From Streptomyces profundus (GTDB lineage: Bacteria; Actinomycetota; Actinomycetes; Streptomycetales; Streptomycetaceae): DNA of 64,000 bases. The first letter of the stretch is position 1. Each line of letters opens with the position of its first letter. The stretch is taken from contig NZ_CP082362.1 of assembly GCF_020740535.1 (NCBI RefSeq), positions 806,001-870,000 on the forward strand, written 5' to 3'. The notes below the pieces were generated by a model. The model saw only the letters and a program-made list of their open reading frames with translations, was not told the DNA's origin and searched no databases. Below are positions 1 through 7,445 of the stretch, piece after piece. The position numbers were made by a program, and so were the translations under genes.

Positions 1-2
1 TG

Positions 3-842
3 GGCGCGATGGGCGGCATGGCCTTCACCATCGGGGAGCACGGCAGCGCGATCCTGGGCTCGTTGGCCTCGTTCATGCTGTCCTTCTGGCTGACCTGTCT
101 GCTCTTCATCTTCCTGGTGCTCGGCCCGATCTGTTACGCGGCCGGCTTCAGCCTGCTGAAGTACATCCGCTACATCAAGGACGAGCTGCTGATCGTGCTC
201 GGCACCTCCTCCTCCGAGACGGTGCTGCCCCGGATGATGGGCAAGATGGAGGCGGCGGGTACGCCCAAGCACGTCGTCGGCATGACGATTCCCACCGGGT
301 ACTCCTTCAACCTGGACGGCACCGCGATCTACATGTCGATGGGCGCGCTCTTCATCGCCCAGGCGTTCGGCATCGATGTGCCGATCACGACGCAGATCGG
401 CCTGTTGGCGTTCATGCTGATCTCGTCCAACGGGGCCGCCGGTGTCTCGGGGGCCGGCCTGGTCACCCTGGCCGCCTCGCTGACCGCGTTCGACTCGGTG
501 ATCCCGGTGGCCGGCATCGCGCTGATCGTCGGCATCGACCGCTTCATGAGCGAGGGCCGCGCGCTGACCAACCTGACCGGCAACGGCCTGGGCACGCTGG
601 TCATCGCCCGCTGGACGGGCGATCTGGACCGCGAACGGCTCGCCTATGTGCTCGACAACCCGGGCACGGTGGACGTGGACGAGTGGATGAAGGACGAGGT
701 GCCGCCGACGGTGGACCCGTCCGACGAGGGCCCGTCCGGCGAGCGCCCTTCCGGCGAGGGCCCTTCCGGCGAGGGCCCCGAGGGGCCGGTCGGCGATCGG
801 GACGAGGAGTCCACCGACGTCACGATCGCGAAGCAGCGGTAG
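3..842 (+). CDS. dctA: DctA-type dicarboxylate:cation symporter, 3' part
   Basis: The reading frame is open from the window edge, so the N-terminal part lies outside. The visible part has the hallmarks of the dicarboxylate/amino acid:cation (DAACS) symporters: the serine-rich re-entrant loop ([12 protein letters not shown]), the motif around [13 protein letters not shown] that lines the substrate and cation sites, and the second hairpin region around [12 protein letters not shown]. It most likely imports C4-dicarboxylates (succinate, fumarate, malate) across the cytoplasmic membrane with protons or sodium. After the last conserved segment there is an acidic tail with three PSGE(G/R) repeats near 730-785, which is not part of the family fold. 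It ends 18 bases before a strong hairpin shared with the converging regulator. Confidence 0.9.
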   Translation, partial: GAMGGMAFTIGEHGSAILGSLASFMLSFWLTCLLFIFLVLGPICYAAGFSLLKYIRYIKDELLIVLGTSSSETVLPRMMGKMEAAGTPKHVVGMTIPTGYSFNLDGTAIYMSMGALFIAQAFGIDVPITTQIGLLAFMLISSNGAAGVSGAGLVTLAASLTAFDSVIPVAGIALIVGIDRFMSEGRALTNLTGNGLGTLVIARWTGDLDRERLAYVLDNPGTVDVDEWMKDEVPPTVDPSDEGPSGERPSGEGPSGEGPEGPVGDRDEESTDVTIAKQR

Positions 843-859
843 CGCCGACGGCGGCTCGA

Positions 860-899
860 CGCCCGCCCCCGGAGCGGAAGGCCGCTCCGGGGGCGGGCG
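860..899. terminator. Bidirectional hairpin terminator
   Basis: An 18-base arm at 860-877 pairs perfectly with 882-899 around a 4-base loop (AAGG). It lies between the converging symporter and AraC-type genes, the expected place for a shared factor-independent terminator. There is no T-run, as is common in such genomes. Confidence 0.75.
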
Positions 900-920
900 C
901 GTCCGCCGTGAGGCGCCGCC

Positions 921-1886
921 TCAGGACCGCAGCGCCCGCTCCCGGTAGTCCCGGGGCGGAAGGCCGTAGGCGGACCGGAAGGCGCGGGTGAAGTCGGCGG
1001 GCCGGGCGAACCCGTGGTGCCGCGCGATCGCGGCGATCGTCAGATGAGCCGACAGCGGGTCGGCCAGCGCCCGGCGGGCCCGTTGCAGACGTTGCTCCCG
1101 GATGAACGCGCCCACGGTGGTCCCGTTCTGCTGGAACAGCCGGTGCAACGAGCGCGGCGAGACATGGTGGGCCGCGGCGATGGTCGCCGGCGTCAGATCG
1201 TCCTCGTGCAGATGCCGCTGGACGAAGTCGTGGACGCGCAGGGTCAGGACCCGCTGCCGCTCCTCCGGCGGCAGCGGCCGGTCGAGGTGGTGGGTGAGCA
1301 CGGCCGCCACCAGATCGACGGCGGCGGTGCCGAGCATGTGGGTGTGCGCCGGACGGTAGATCGCGTAGTCGTCCACCAGATGGGTCAGGAGCTGGACGAG
1401 CAGCGCGGCCAGTCCCGTGGGGCTGGGGAAGTGCAGGGAGACCGAGTGGCTCCCCGGGCGCAGGGTTTCGGGGAGCAACGCCCGCGGGACGAGCAGATCG
1501 TTGAGGGCGAAGGCCCCGCTCTCGTTCCGCAGCCCGGTCTGGAACGGGTAGGAGCTGCTCATCAGCAGCAGATCGCCCGGCTCCACGACGAACCGGCTGT
1601 CCCCGCGGCCGACCTCGACCCGGCCCCGCCGGGGCGTCGCCAGATAGACCACCTCGGGGTCGGACAGCCGGATCAGCCGAGGTGTCCTGGCCGAGAACAG
1701 CGGTGGGCACTGGAAGGACGTCCCCCGCACCGCACCCAGGTCGAGCACCCGGAGGCTGGCGTCGAAGTCGGCCGGCCGGTCGAGATGCATCTCGCACGGA
1801 TTGTGGCTCTCGAACGCCGCCTGTCGCCAACGGTCGTACCGCTCGGCGCCGGTCAACTCCAGGTCGGGGGAAGCCGACTCGATCAC
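921..1886 (-). CDS. AraC-family transcriptional regulator (AraC-binding-like N domain)
   Basis: A 321-residue protein. The C-terminal third has two helix-turn-helix motifs of the AraC/XylS type, including the segments around TPATIAAAHHVSPRSLHRLF and the signature GFARPADFTRAFRSAYGLPPRDYR. The N-terminal part (about residues 20-190) resembles the AraC-binding-like cupin domain seen in NphR/OruR-type regulators and would sense an unknown small molecule. The GTG start at 1886 follows a GGGGGAGAG ribosome site. It converges on the dicarboxylate transporter gene, so control of that gene is possible but not shown. A short palindrome, GGAACCGTTCC at 1939-1949, lies upstream and could be its operator. 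Confidence 0.88.
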   Translation of the reverse strand: MIESASPDLELTGAERYDRWRQAAFESHNPCEMHLDRPADFDASLRVLDLGAVRGTSFQCPPLFSARTPRLIRLSDPEVVYLATPRRGRVEVGRGDSRFVVEPGDLLLMSSSYPFQTGLRNESGAFALNDLLVPRALLPETLRPGSHSVSLHFPSPTGLAALLVQLLTHLVDDYAIYRPAHTHMLGTAAVDLVAAVLTHHLDRPLPPEERQRVLTLRVHDFVQRHLHEDDLTPATIAAAHHVSPRSLHRLFQQNGTTVGAFIREQRLQRARRALADPLSAHLTIAAIARHHGFARPADFTRAFRSAYGLPPRDYRERALRS

Positions 1887-2213
1887 GCTCTCCCCCTCGG
1901 CGCCCGCAGCGGAAGCATGGTCATGTCGCGCACGCGATGGAACCGTTCCGCTCTCGATAAGTGCCCAAGCGTAAAACTGCTCGCGATCATCTCGTCACCT
2001 TCGCTCATTCACGCAGGCGGTCCGGGAGGGGAGACGTACCCCGTTTCCGCCCGGTTCCACCGGGCGGACCGCCCCCCGCCGTGGCACTGAGTGCGTAGCG
2101 GATGGCGCCCAGCGCTAACAATCGACGCCCCCTCGGCTGTCACACTCGCCGATGGCGGGTCATGCGTGCCATGACATCACTTGAGCAGCAACTGATCAGA
2201 AAGCACACCGCTG
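1887..2213. other. Intergenic region with divergent promoters
   Basis: This 327-base gap separates the minus-strand AraC-type gene from the first gene of the type VII secretion locus, so it should hold both promoters. The only structure I see is the palindrome GGAACCGTTCC (1939-1949) nearer the AraC side. No convincing -10/-35 pair was found, and the long plus-strand reading frame that crosses the region is a shadow of the regulator. Confidence 0.5.
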
Positions 2214-2552
2214 ATGGAAGAGATCAAGCTTTCTCCGGAAGAGGTCGAACACGTCAAGGGGATCATCGCGCAGGCCAACGAGGAGATGGCCCAGGTCGCC
2301 ACCGGCATCGGCAGGCATGGCGCCAACCTCGGCACCGCCTACCAGGGCAGCGGCACCGCCGTCGGCGTGCAGACCTACGAGGACCTCGGCCGGGCCGGCC
2401 AGGCGCTGGCCAACGCGCTCAACGGCCTCTCCCAGGACCTGGGCCTGACCGCGATGACCGGCCGCGAGACGGACGACACCGCCCGTGCCGCGCTCCAGGG
2501 CGTCGTCGCCCCGAACGTCTCCGGGGACCCGTCCATCGCCGCACAGATCTGA
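2214..2552 (+). CDS. Small ESX/WXG100-like protein, putative T7SS substrate
   Basis: A 112-residue, almost wholly helical protein at the head of the type VII secretion locus. Two helical stretches (about residues 8-45 and 58-85) flank a turn, GTAYQGSGTAVG, which sits where WXG100 proteins have their W-x-G turn but has no tryptophan. It lacks a signal peptide, as expected for substrates exported by EccC. The next gene follows after 37 bases, and the two could form the heterodimer typical of EsxA/EsxB. The role as substrate is inferred from fold-like features and neighbours, not from a confident family match. The ribosome site (GAAAG) is weak. Confidence 0.7.
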   Translation: MEEIKLSPEEVEHVKGIIAQANEEMAQVATGIGRHGANLGTAYQGSGTAVGVQTYEDLGRAGQALANALNGLSQDLGLTAMTGRETDDTARAALQGVVAPNVSGDPSIAAQI

Positions 2553-2589
2553 GCGCTTCAACAACACTTCTGACAGGGGGAGATCGACC

Positions 2590-2901
2590 ATGTCGCTCAA
2601 CGGTGTGATCCATTTCAGGAACGAGGGCCTCGACGCGATCCAGACCGGCACCAGGGGGCAGCAGGAGCAATACATCACGATCTGGAACGACGTGCACAAG
2701 CAGCTGACGGCGCTGGTGCACAACGGCCAGGTCGACGCCCAGATCGGCAACGTGCTCACCGAGCGCGACCAGATCTTCCGCCGCGAGGCGGCCGGCTACG
2801 ACCAGGGCGTCACCGCGCAGAACACCGCGATGCGCAACGTGCAGAACATCGGCAACGAGGGCGGCGCCGCCATGGTCCGCGCCGCCGCCGGCGGACGCTG
2901 A
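2590..2901 (+). CDS. Small ESX-like protein, putative T7SS substrate
   Basis: A 103-residue helical protein. The ATG at 2590 is preferred over an in-frame ATG at 2485 because it follows AGGGGGAGA at a good distance and the upstream start would run through the end of the preceding gene. It shows a helix, a break near residue 46 (HNGQVDAQIG) and a second helix. A W is present (IWNDVH, about residue 32) but not in a W-x-G turn. Its length and position directly after another helical 112-residue gene suggest a partner in an EsxA/EsxB-like pair. The C-terminus (RAAAGGR) is short and flexible. The family assignment is by context. Confidence 0.68.
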   Translation: MSLNGVIHFRNEGLDAIQTGTRGQQEQYITIWNDVHKQLTALVHNGQVDAQIGNVLTERDQIFRREAAGYDQGVTAQNTAMRNVQNIGNEGGAAMVRAAAGGR

Positions 2902-2943
2902 GACAGCACGCACCGGGGATCTCACAGGGGGAGAGCGACCATC

Positions 2944-3318
2944 GTGGTGACGATGAACATCGGCGGCCTGCGGAACGCCGAGGAGGGGGCGGGCGACCGC
3001 GACCGGCTCGCCCGGATGAGGGCCAACTTCGCGGACATCGCGTCGACCCCCGCCATGTTCGGCATCGTGCCGAACGCGGAGCAGGCCTCCGCCGCGCTGC
3101 GGTCGGCCGCTGCCAGCCTGCTCCAGGAGCTGGAGCGGGCGGGGCACACCGTGGACGACATCAGGCGCAGCGCCGCGACGGCGGCCGGCATCGGGGAAGG
3201 CGCGGACGCGGAGGCCAGGCGCACCCTGTCCAGGGAACAGGCGGCGAGCGTCGGCGCACTGCTGGCGATCGACCTGACGCGCCCGCCCACGCCTCCCCCC
3301 GTGGTGGCGTTCCGGTGA
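2944..3318 (+). CDS. Small helical protein of the T7SS locus
   Basis: A 124-residue protein with an alanine-rich helical core (about residues 30-95) and a proline-rich end (RPPTPPPV). The GTG at 2944 follows AGGGGGAGAG, and an ATG at 2953 is an alternative. The stop overlaps the start of the next gene (GTGA at 3315-3318), so the two are translationally coupled. No named domain is recognised. Its size, lack of signal peptide and location between ESX-like genes and EccC suggest an accessory substrate or a partner or chaperone of the next protein. That function is inference from position. Confidence 0.65.
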   Translation: MVTMNIGGLRNAEEGAGDRDRLARMRANFADIASTPAMFGIVPNAEQASAALRSAAASLLQELERAGHTVDDIRRSAATAAGIGEGADAEARRTLSREQAASVGALLAIDLTRPPTPPPVVAFR

Positions 3319-4616
3319 CGGCGGCCGACGACGCGTTCTGGGACGCGTTCGACAAGATCAGAAGCAGCCAGCACCTGAACATCTCGGCGGCGGCCGGCGC
3401 CTGGGTCGCGCTCGCCAACGCGGCTGCGGCGGAGAGCAGTGCGCTCTCCGGCACCGCGCGCACCGCGGCCGGAGAGCCGGGGGTGGGACTGACGCAGCTC
3501 GCCGACCGCCTCCAGGCGACGAGTGGTTGGGCCGATGGTGCCGCCTCGATGGCTCGAAGTATCGCGAACCAGCTGCAACGGGCGTCGGAGCGCTCCGCCC
3601 AGGCCGTCGAGCGGGCCGAGACGCTGCGGGTGCAGCTGGAGGAGGTGCGGCGGTGGCAGGAGCAGCGCAACGTCCAGGTGCCGGACGGGATGGCGGCCCG
3701 GACGGCCAACATTCAGGCGGAGGGCGAGAAGCAGCCCATCGTGGACGCGGCGCAACGTGAACTGGCGGCGCTGGCCGCCGAGTTCGGCCGGGTGGTCGGC
3801 GGCACCGCGCCGCCGGCGCCGGGTGATGGAGCCGGTGCGGTGATCGACTCCGCCGGTCTCGGCGCGCTGGGCGGAGCCGGCGGGGTGGCCGGCGTCGTCG
3901 GCGGCGGGGTGGCCGGGGCGCGCACGGGGCGGATGCACGAGGCGCCCAACGGCGCGGTCGTCGGCGCGGGCCGGTACCCGTCCACGCATGTACTCGGCCC
4001 GGAGAGCGGTGACTTCGCCGGCTGGGTGCGCAGTCCCAACACCGGCTTCCTGGTGGACCCGGCGACGGGCCGGGAGTTCGACCCGGTGGCGGGCCGCTGG
4101 ATCGACCCGGTCACCGGCGAGCCGTTCGGCGAGGTGACCGAGTACGCCACCCGACTCTCGGGGCTCGGCGCGGGGCCCGGCGCGGTCGCCTCGGCCGGCG
4201 GCCTCGTCGGCGCGGCGACCATCGCCGGCCTCTACGGCGGCACGGTGCCGCCCGGCGTCGCGCACACCGGGCCCCAACAGGCCCTGCGCAACATGGGTAT
4301 GAAGGCGCGGGTCGCCGCCCGGTTCGGCCTGCACGAGGCGGCACAGCCGGGCGGCCGTCCCTTCACCCCACCGCCGGGGGCGGCGAACGGCGGCGCGCGG
4401 GGTCCTGGCGGCGGGCGGGCGCCGGGGCCGGCCGCCGGCGCGGGCGCCGGGCGCCCGGGGGGCGGCAGGACGCCGGGGCCGTCCCCCGGCGCCGCCGCCC
4501 GGGGCCAGGGGCGCGACGAGCGGAAGCCCCGCGAGCAGCGGCCCACCGACCTGACCGAGGACCCCGCCGTCTGGGCACCGCCCCGGAACGCGACCCGGGG
4601 CGTGCTGGGCGAGTAG
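3315..4616 (+). CDS. PPE-like or large WXG-type T7SS substrate with Gly/Pro-rich tail
   Basis: A 433-residue protein starting at a GTG that overlaps the previous stop. Residues 1-165 are helical, with a segment GAWVALANAAAAESSALSG that resembles the helical core of PPE and other long T7SS substrates, followed by a probable coiled coil (about 85-155). A central part carries consecutive DP-x-(T/A)-G turns (about residues 240-275: DPATGREFDP, VAGRWIDP, VTGEPFG). The last 90 residues are glycine, proline and arginine rich with no fold expected. There is no signal peptide. It probably leaves the cell through EccC and may act outside or in the envelope. The function is unknown. Confidence 0.66.
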   Translation: MTAADDAFWDAFDKIRSSQHLNISAAAGAWVALANAAAAESSALSGTARTAAGEPGVGLTQLADRLQATSGWADGAASMARSIANQLQRASERSAQAVERAETLRVQLEEVRRWQEQRNVQVPDGMAARTANIQAEGEKQPIVDAAQRELAALAAEFGRVVGGTAPPAPGDGAGAVIDSAGLGALGGAGGVAGVVGGGVAGARTGRMHEAPNGAVVGAGRYPSTHVLGPESGDFAGWVRSPNTGFLVDPATGREFDPVAGRWIDPVTGEPFGEVTEYATRLSGLGAGPGAVASAGGLVGAATIAGLYGGTVPPGVAHTGPQQALRNMGMKARVAARFGLHEAAQPGGRPFTPPPGAANGGARGPGGGRAPGPAAGAGAGRPGGGRTPGPSPGAAARGQGRDERKPREQRPTDLTEDPAVWAPPRNATRGVLGE

Positions 4617-4635
4617 GCAGAGAAGGAGTGACGCC

Positions 4636-4974
4636 ATGTCCAACGAAGGTCTGTACTACCTGCCCGAGGGCTTCCGCGAGGGCGCCCGCGCCAACACGGA
4701 CACCGCCGACGCGGCGGACGGCGTGAGCCGCTACCTGGGCCGCGTCCCCATCGACCCGGCCGGCTACGCGGGCGCCGACGCGTTCCCCAAGGCGCTGACC
4801 AGCACCCGCGACGTCCAGTCCCGCAGCGTCGCGCGGGCGGCCGAGGGCCGCACCAACATGGCCGCCGCCGACCGTTCCGTCGCGACCACCGGCGAAACCA
4901 TGGACACCGAGGCCACCCGCGCCCTCACCCAGGCCACCACCCCCACCGACCGCACCATCGCCGACGGCGTGTAG
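4636..4974 (+). CDS. Small helical protein of the T7SS locus
   Basis: A 112-residue protein whose ATG follows AGAAGGAG. The sequence is alanine, threonine and aspartate rich. A first part (YYLPEGFREGARANTDTA...) leads to helices separated by a glycine-bearing loop (PAGYAGADAFPK) at about residues 37-52, which gives the helix-turn-helix outline of ESX substrates without a WXG motif. It ends 25 bases before the start of the 804-residue putative effector and could be its dedicated partner, as small helical proteins often are for LXG- or WXG-type toxins. No family is recognised. The role is inferred from context. Confidence 0.65.
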   Translation: MSNEGLYYLPEGFREGARANTDTADAADGVSRYLGRVPIDPAGYAGADAFPKALTSTRDVQSRSVARAAEGRTNMAAADRSVATTGETMDTEATRALTQATTPTDRTIADGV

Positions 4975-4999
4975 GGCACAGAGAGGGAGACCGGGGGAT

Positions 5000-7414
5000 A
5001 TGAGCGCGCTGCGGCTGTTCGGCTATCGCGACGTGGAGGCCAAGGGCGCGAAGCCCTGGACCACCCAGCAGACGTTCTCCAAGGAGCTGAACACCGAGTC
5101 CATGTCGGACACCGCAGCCGCCTACGCGCGGGCGTCGGCGGAGGCCAGAAACGTCGACGCCCTCGCCGGGCGGGCCACCACGATCTCGCGGGACGCCGGC
5201 AGCCTGAACGGGGCACCACTGGTGAAGCCCGACGGCCGGTTCCAGGAGACCCACCGGGCGCTGCAACGCGGCGGCAACCACATGGACGCCGTGGTCAAGC
5301 ACATCATCCGGGCCATGAACCACGCCATCGACGCGGAGAAGTACGCGCACGGGTGGGTGTACTGGACGAACGACAAGCTGGAGGCCCACAAGCGGGCTGC
5401 GGAGCGCGAGTGGGCCAGTTGGGGGCGCGCGCTCAACACGGCGGTCGCCGGCCACCATGGCGTCGGGCCCGTCTTCGTCACCGGTCCCGACGGCAGACAA
5501 GTCATGGCGGTCAGGACCGGCGGCAGTCTCCACGGCGGTCCGGCAGTGACCCTGCCGCCGGAAGTGGCCGAAGGGATCAGGGAAAAGCACCTGGAGAGCG
5601 CAGCCGGTCACGCCGCGCACTCCGAGTCCAAGATCAAGGACACGATCGAGCACTACCGCCACAAGCTGATGGACGAGGCCGCCGAACTGGCCGACCTGGG
5701 CTATGAGTTAAGCAAAGGCCCATTCCGACTCGTCCTCACGCCGGAGATGGCGCGCTATGCCGCCGGCGCGCTCAAGAAGGCGATGAAGAAGGAGAAGCCA
5801 GATCTTGCACTGTTGAAGCAATACACGGCTGCGCTGCGCTCCATCGCGGAGGGCGTCTACGGAGACCTATTCCGTCCCAGCGACGATCCGAGGAAACTGA
5901 CCACCTCGGAACTCGCGTACCTCCGACAGTTCTACAGCGCGATCGACGCCAAAACCCTCGTCGCCTTGGGGGCCTTAAATATTCCCTTGGGTGGGGATCC
6001 CCACAGGGTCGGGGACCCTCTGAAAACCGTCAAGGCAACCGTCGCCAACGGCATCATGATGCTAATGAATGACAATATCGTGGACACCCGTGGTGGTGAC
6101 CGCCCGCTGAGGTGGAATGAGGCTCCGGCCTCTATCCGCTTCTTCCGAGACGTCCGTCATCTCATGGAGGGCTACCACGGCAACATCCCTGAGTCCACGT
6201 TAAGAGCAATCATTGGCCAGCACCTCGGAGACTTTAATGGCTTCGGACTTCTCATGAGTGAGGCCACTATCCCCTCTGACGAGGAATTTTCCATAAAACT
6301 CGCGCGCACCGCTATTGAGGTCGAGAGAATAGTTGGTGCCCAAAGTTCACTTCAGAATAACATCGGCAGCAGCGGCCTACTCGAAGCTGCCGCCTTGAAC
6401 ACCGAAGCCGCTGCGGCACTACTCAAAGAGGAGGGATTCCTCCGCAGTCTCCTCTCGCAAGGCTGGGACGACAGCACCGGAGCCGGCGCACTGGTCACGT
6501 CGGGCACCAACATCCCTGAGGACATGCCCAGGACAGCCCCCGAGGCCGAGAAGTACGTCAGAGCCGCCTACCGGGTACTCAGCTACGCAGCAAATCACCA
6601 CGACGACATCCTCGGCACGTTTTGGACAAGAAATCCGGGATCGGATATCGACCTCGCCGCACTCCAGAGGGCCATCGGGGACACCGCCGTGCACCATATG
6701 AACCTGCTGTCTGTCGCTGGCCAAGACCACGAAAAAGGCACCAATCCCAGAATCAACGCAACTGACCACCCGTGGTCTTTCGAGTTCTCCCCTCAAGCCC
6801 GGCATGAACTTTTCAACTTGATGAATCAGACTGAGGTTTCGGTGAAGAATAAATTTTTCACCGAAACCACTGAATGGCAACACAGAACCGCCCTCAAAGC
6901 ATTCAAATCCGACGATCCCAAATGGTCAACTTTCCAAAATATCGGCACCATAGCCGGAGCGGTCGCCTATTCACAAATTTCGACACCGGATGGATCCACG
7001 GGATGGACGACGGTCCTCAAGGCCGCCGAAATAGCCGGCGCAACCGCCATGCTGTCCGGAGACCCAAGGATCGCCGCCCTGGGATTGGCCACCGATAAGA
7101 CTATGGGAATTATCGGGAACATCGTCACCGGAAACGCCGAAGAGAAGGCCGACGAGATCAAGATGCGCGCTCTATGGAATGTTGGGCAACACGGGAGCCT
7201 GCCCGGATTAGTAGCCATCACCGGCGCCGCCATCAATGCCGATTACGCAAAAATGGGAGGCCTTACAGCTCAACCCTCACTCTCTCAAGGGCAAGAACCC
7301 ACAGCCGGACACCAAAAAGGCCACATAACAACAATCAGGGAAAACAATAAAAAAATACACGAAATCCTGAAAGAATACGAAGAAGCTTTCAAAGCTCAAG
7401 CCAAACCGCAATGA
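5000..7414 (+). CDS. Large putative T7SS effector (DUF6571-like), compositionally mosaic
   Basis: An 804-residue soluble protein with no signal peptide, starting at an ATG behind GAGAGGGAG. Residues 1-235 are helical and coded by ordinary GC-rich codons. From about residue 235 (base 5700) to the end, codon use changes sharply: A/T-ending codons are common, and 6841-6900 is only about 45% GC by hand count. Segments such as LTPEMARYAAGALKKAM, LTTSELAYLRQFYSAI and the late region with GTIAGAVAYSQIS recall, from memory, the actinobacterial DUF6571 family, which accompanies WXG-type proteins. Its place between small helical substrates and eccC suggests export by this T7SS. Whether it is a toxin is open: no catalytic motif was seen and no immunity gene follows. 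Confidence 0.72.
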   Translation: MSALRLFGYRDVEAKGAKPWTTQQTFSKELNTESMSDTAAAYARASAEARNVDALAGRATTISRDAGSLNGAPLVKPDGRFQETHRALQRGGNHMDAVVKHIIRAMNHAIDAEKYAHGWVYWTNDKLEAHKRAAEREWASWGRALNTAVAGHHGVGPVFVTGPDGRQVMAVRTGGSLHGGPAVTLPPEVAEGIREKHLESAAGHAAHSESKIKDTIEHYRHKLMDEAAELADLGYELSKGPFRLVLTPEMARYAAGALKKAMKKEKPDLALLKQYTAALRSIAEGVYGDLFRPSDDPRKLTTSELAYLRQFYSAIDAKTLVALGALNIPLGGDPHRVGDPLKTVKATVANGIMMLMNDNIVDTRGGDRPLRWNEAPASIRFFRDVRHLMEGYHGNIPESTLRAIIGQHLGDFNGFGLLMSEATIPSDEEFSIKLARTAIEVERIVGAQSSLQNNIGSSGLLEAAALNTEAAAALLKEEGFLRSLLSQGWDDSTGAGALVTSGTNIPEDMPRTAPEAEKYVRAAYRVLSYAANHHDDILGTFWTRNPGSDIDLAALQRAIGDTAVHHMNLLSVAGQDHEKGTNPRINATDHPWSFEFSPQARHELFNLMNQTEVSVKNKFFTETTEWQHRTALKAFKSDDPKWSTFQNIGTIAGAVAYSQISTPDGSTGWTTVLKAAEIAGATAMLSGDPRIAALGLATDKTMGIIGNIVTGNAEEKADEIKMRALWNVGQHGSLPGLVAITGAAINADYAKMGGLTAQPSLSQGQEPTAGHQKGHITTIRENNKKIHEILKEYEEAFKAQAKPQ

Positions 7415-7445
7415 TGAGACACCAACCGGTTCGTGAGGCCGCCAA

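Noticed and set aside
1014..2090. Long plus-strand frame opposite the AraC gene
   Set aside because: It is the complement of a clear AraC-family gene, and high GC makes such shadows long.
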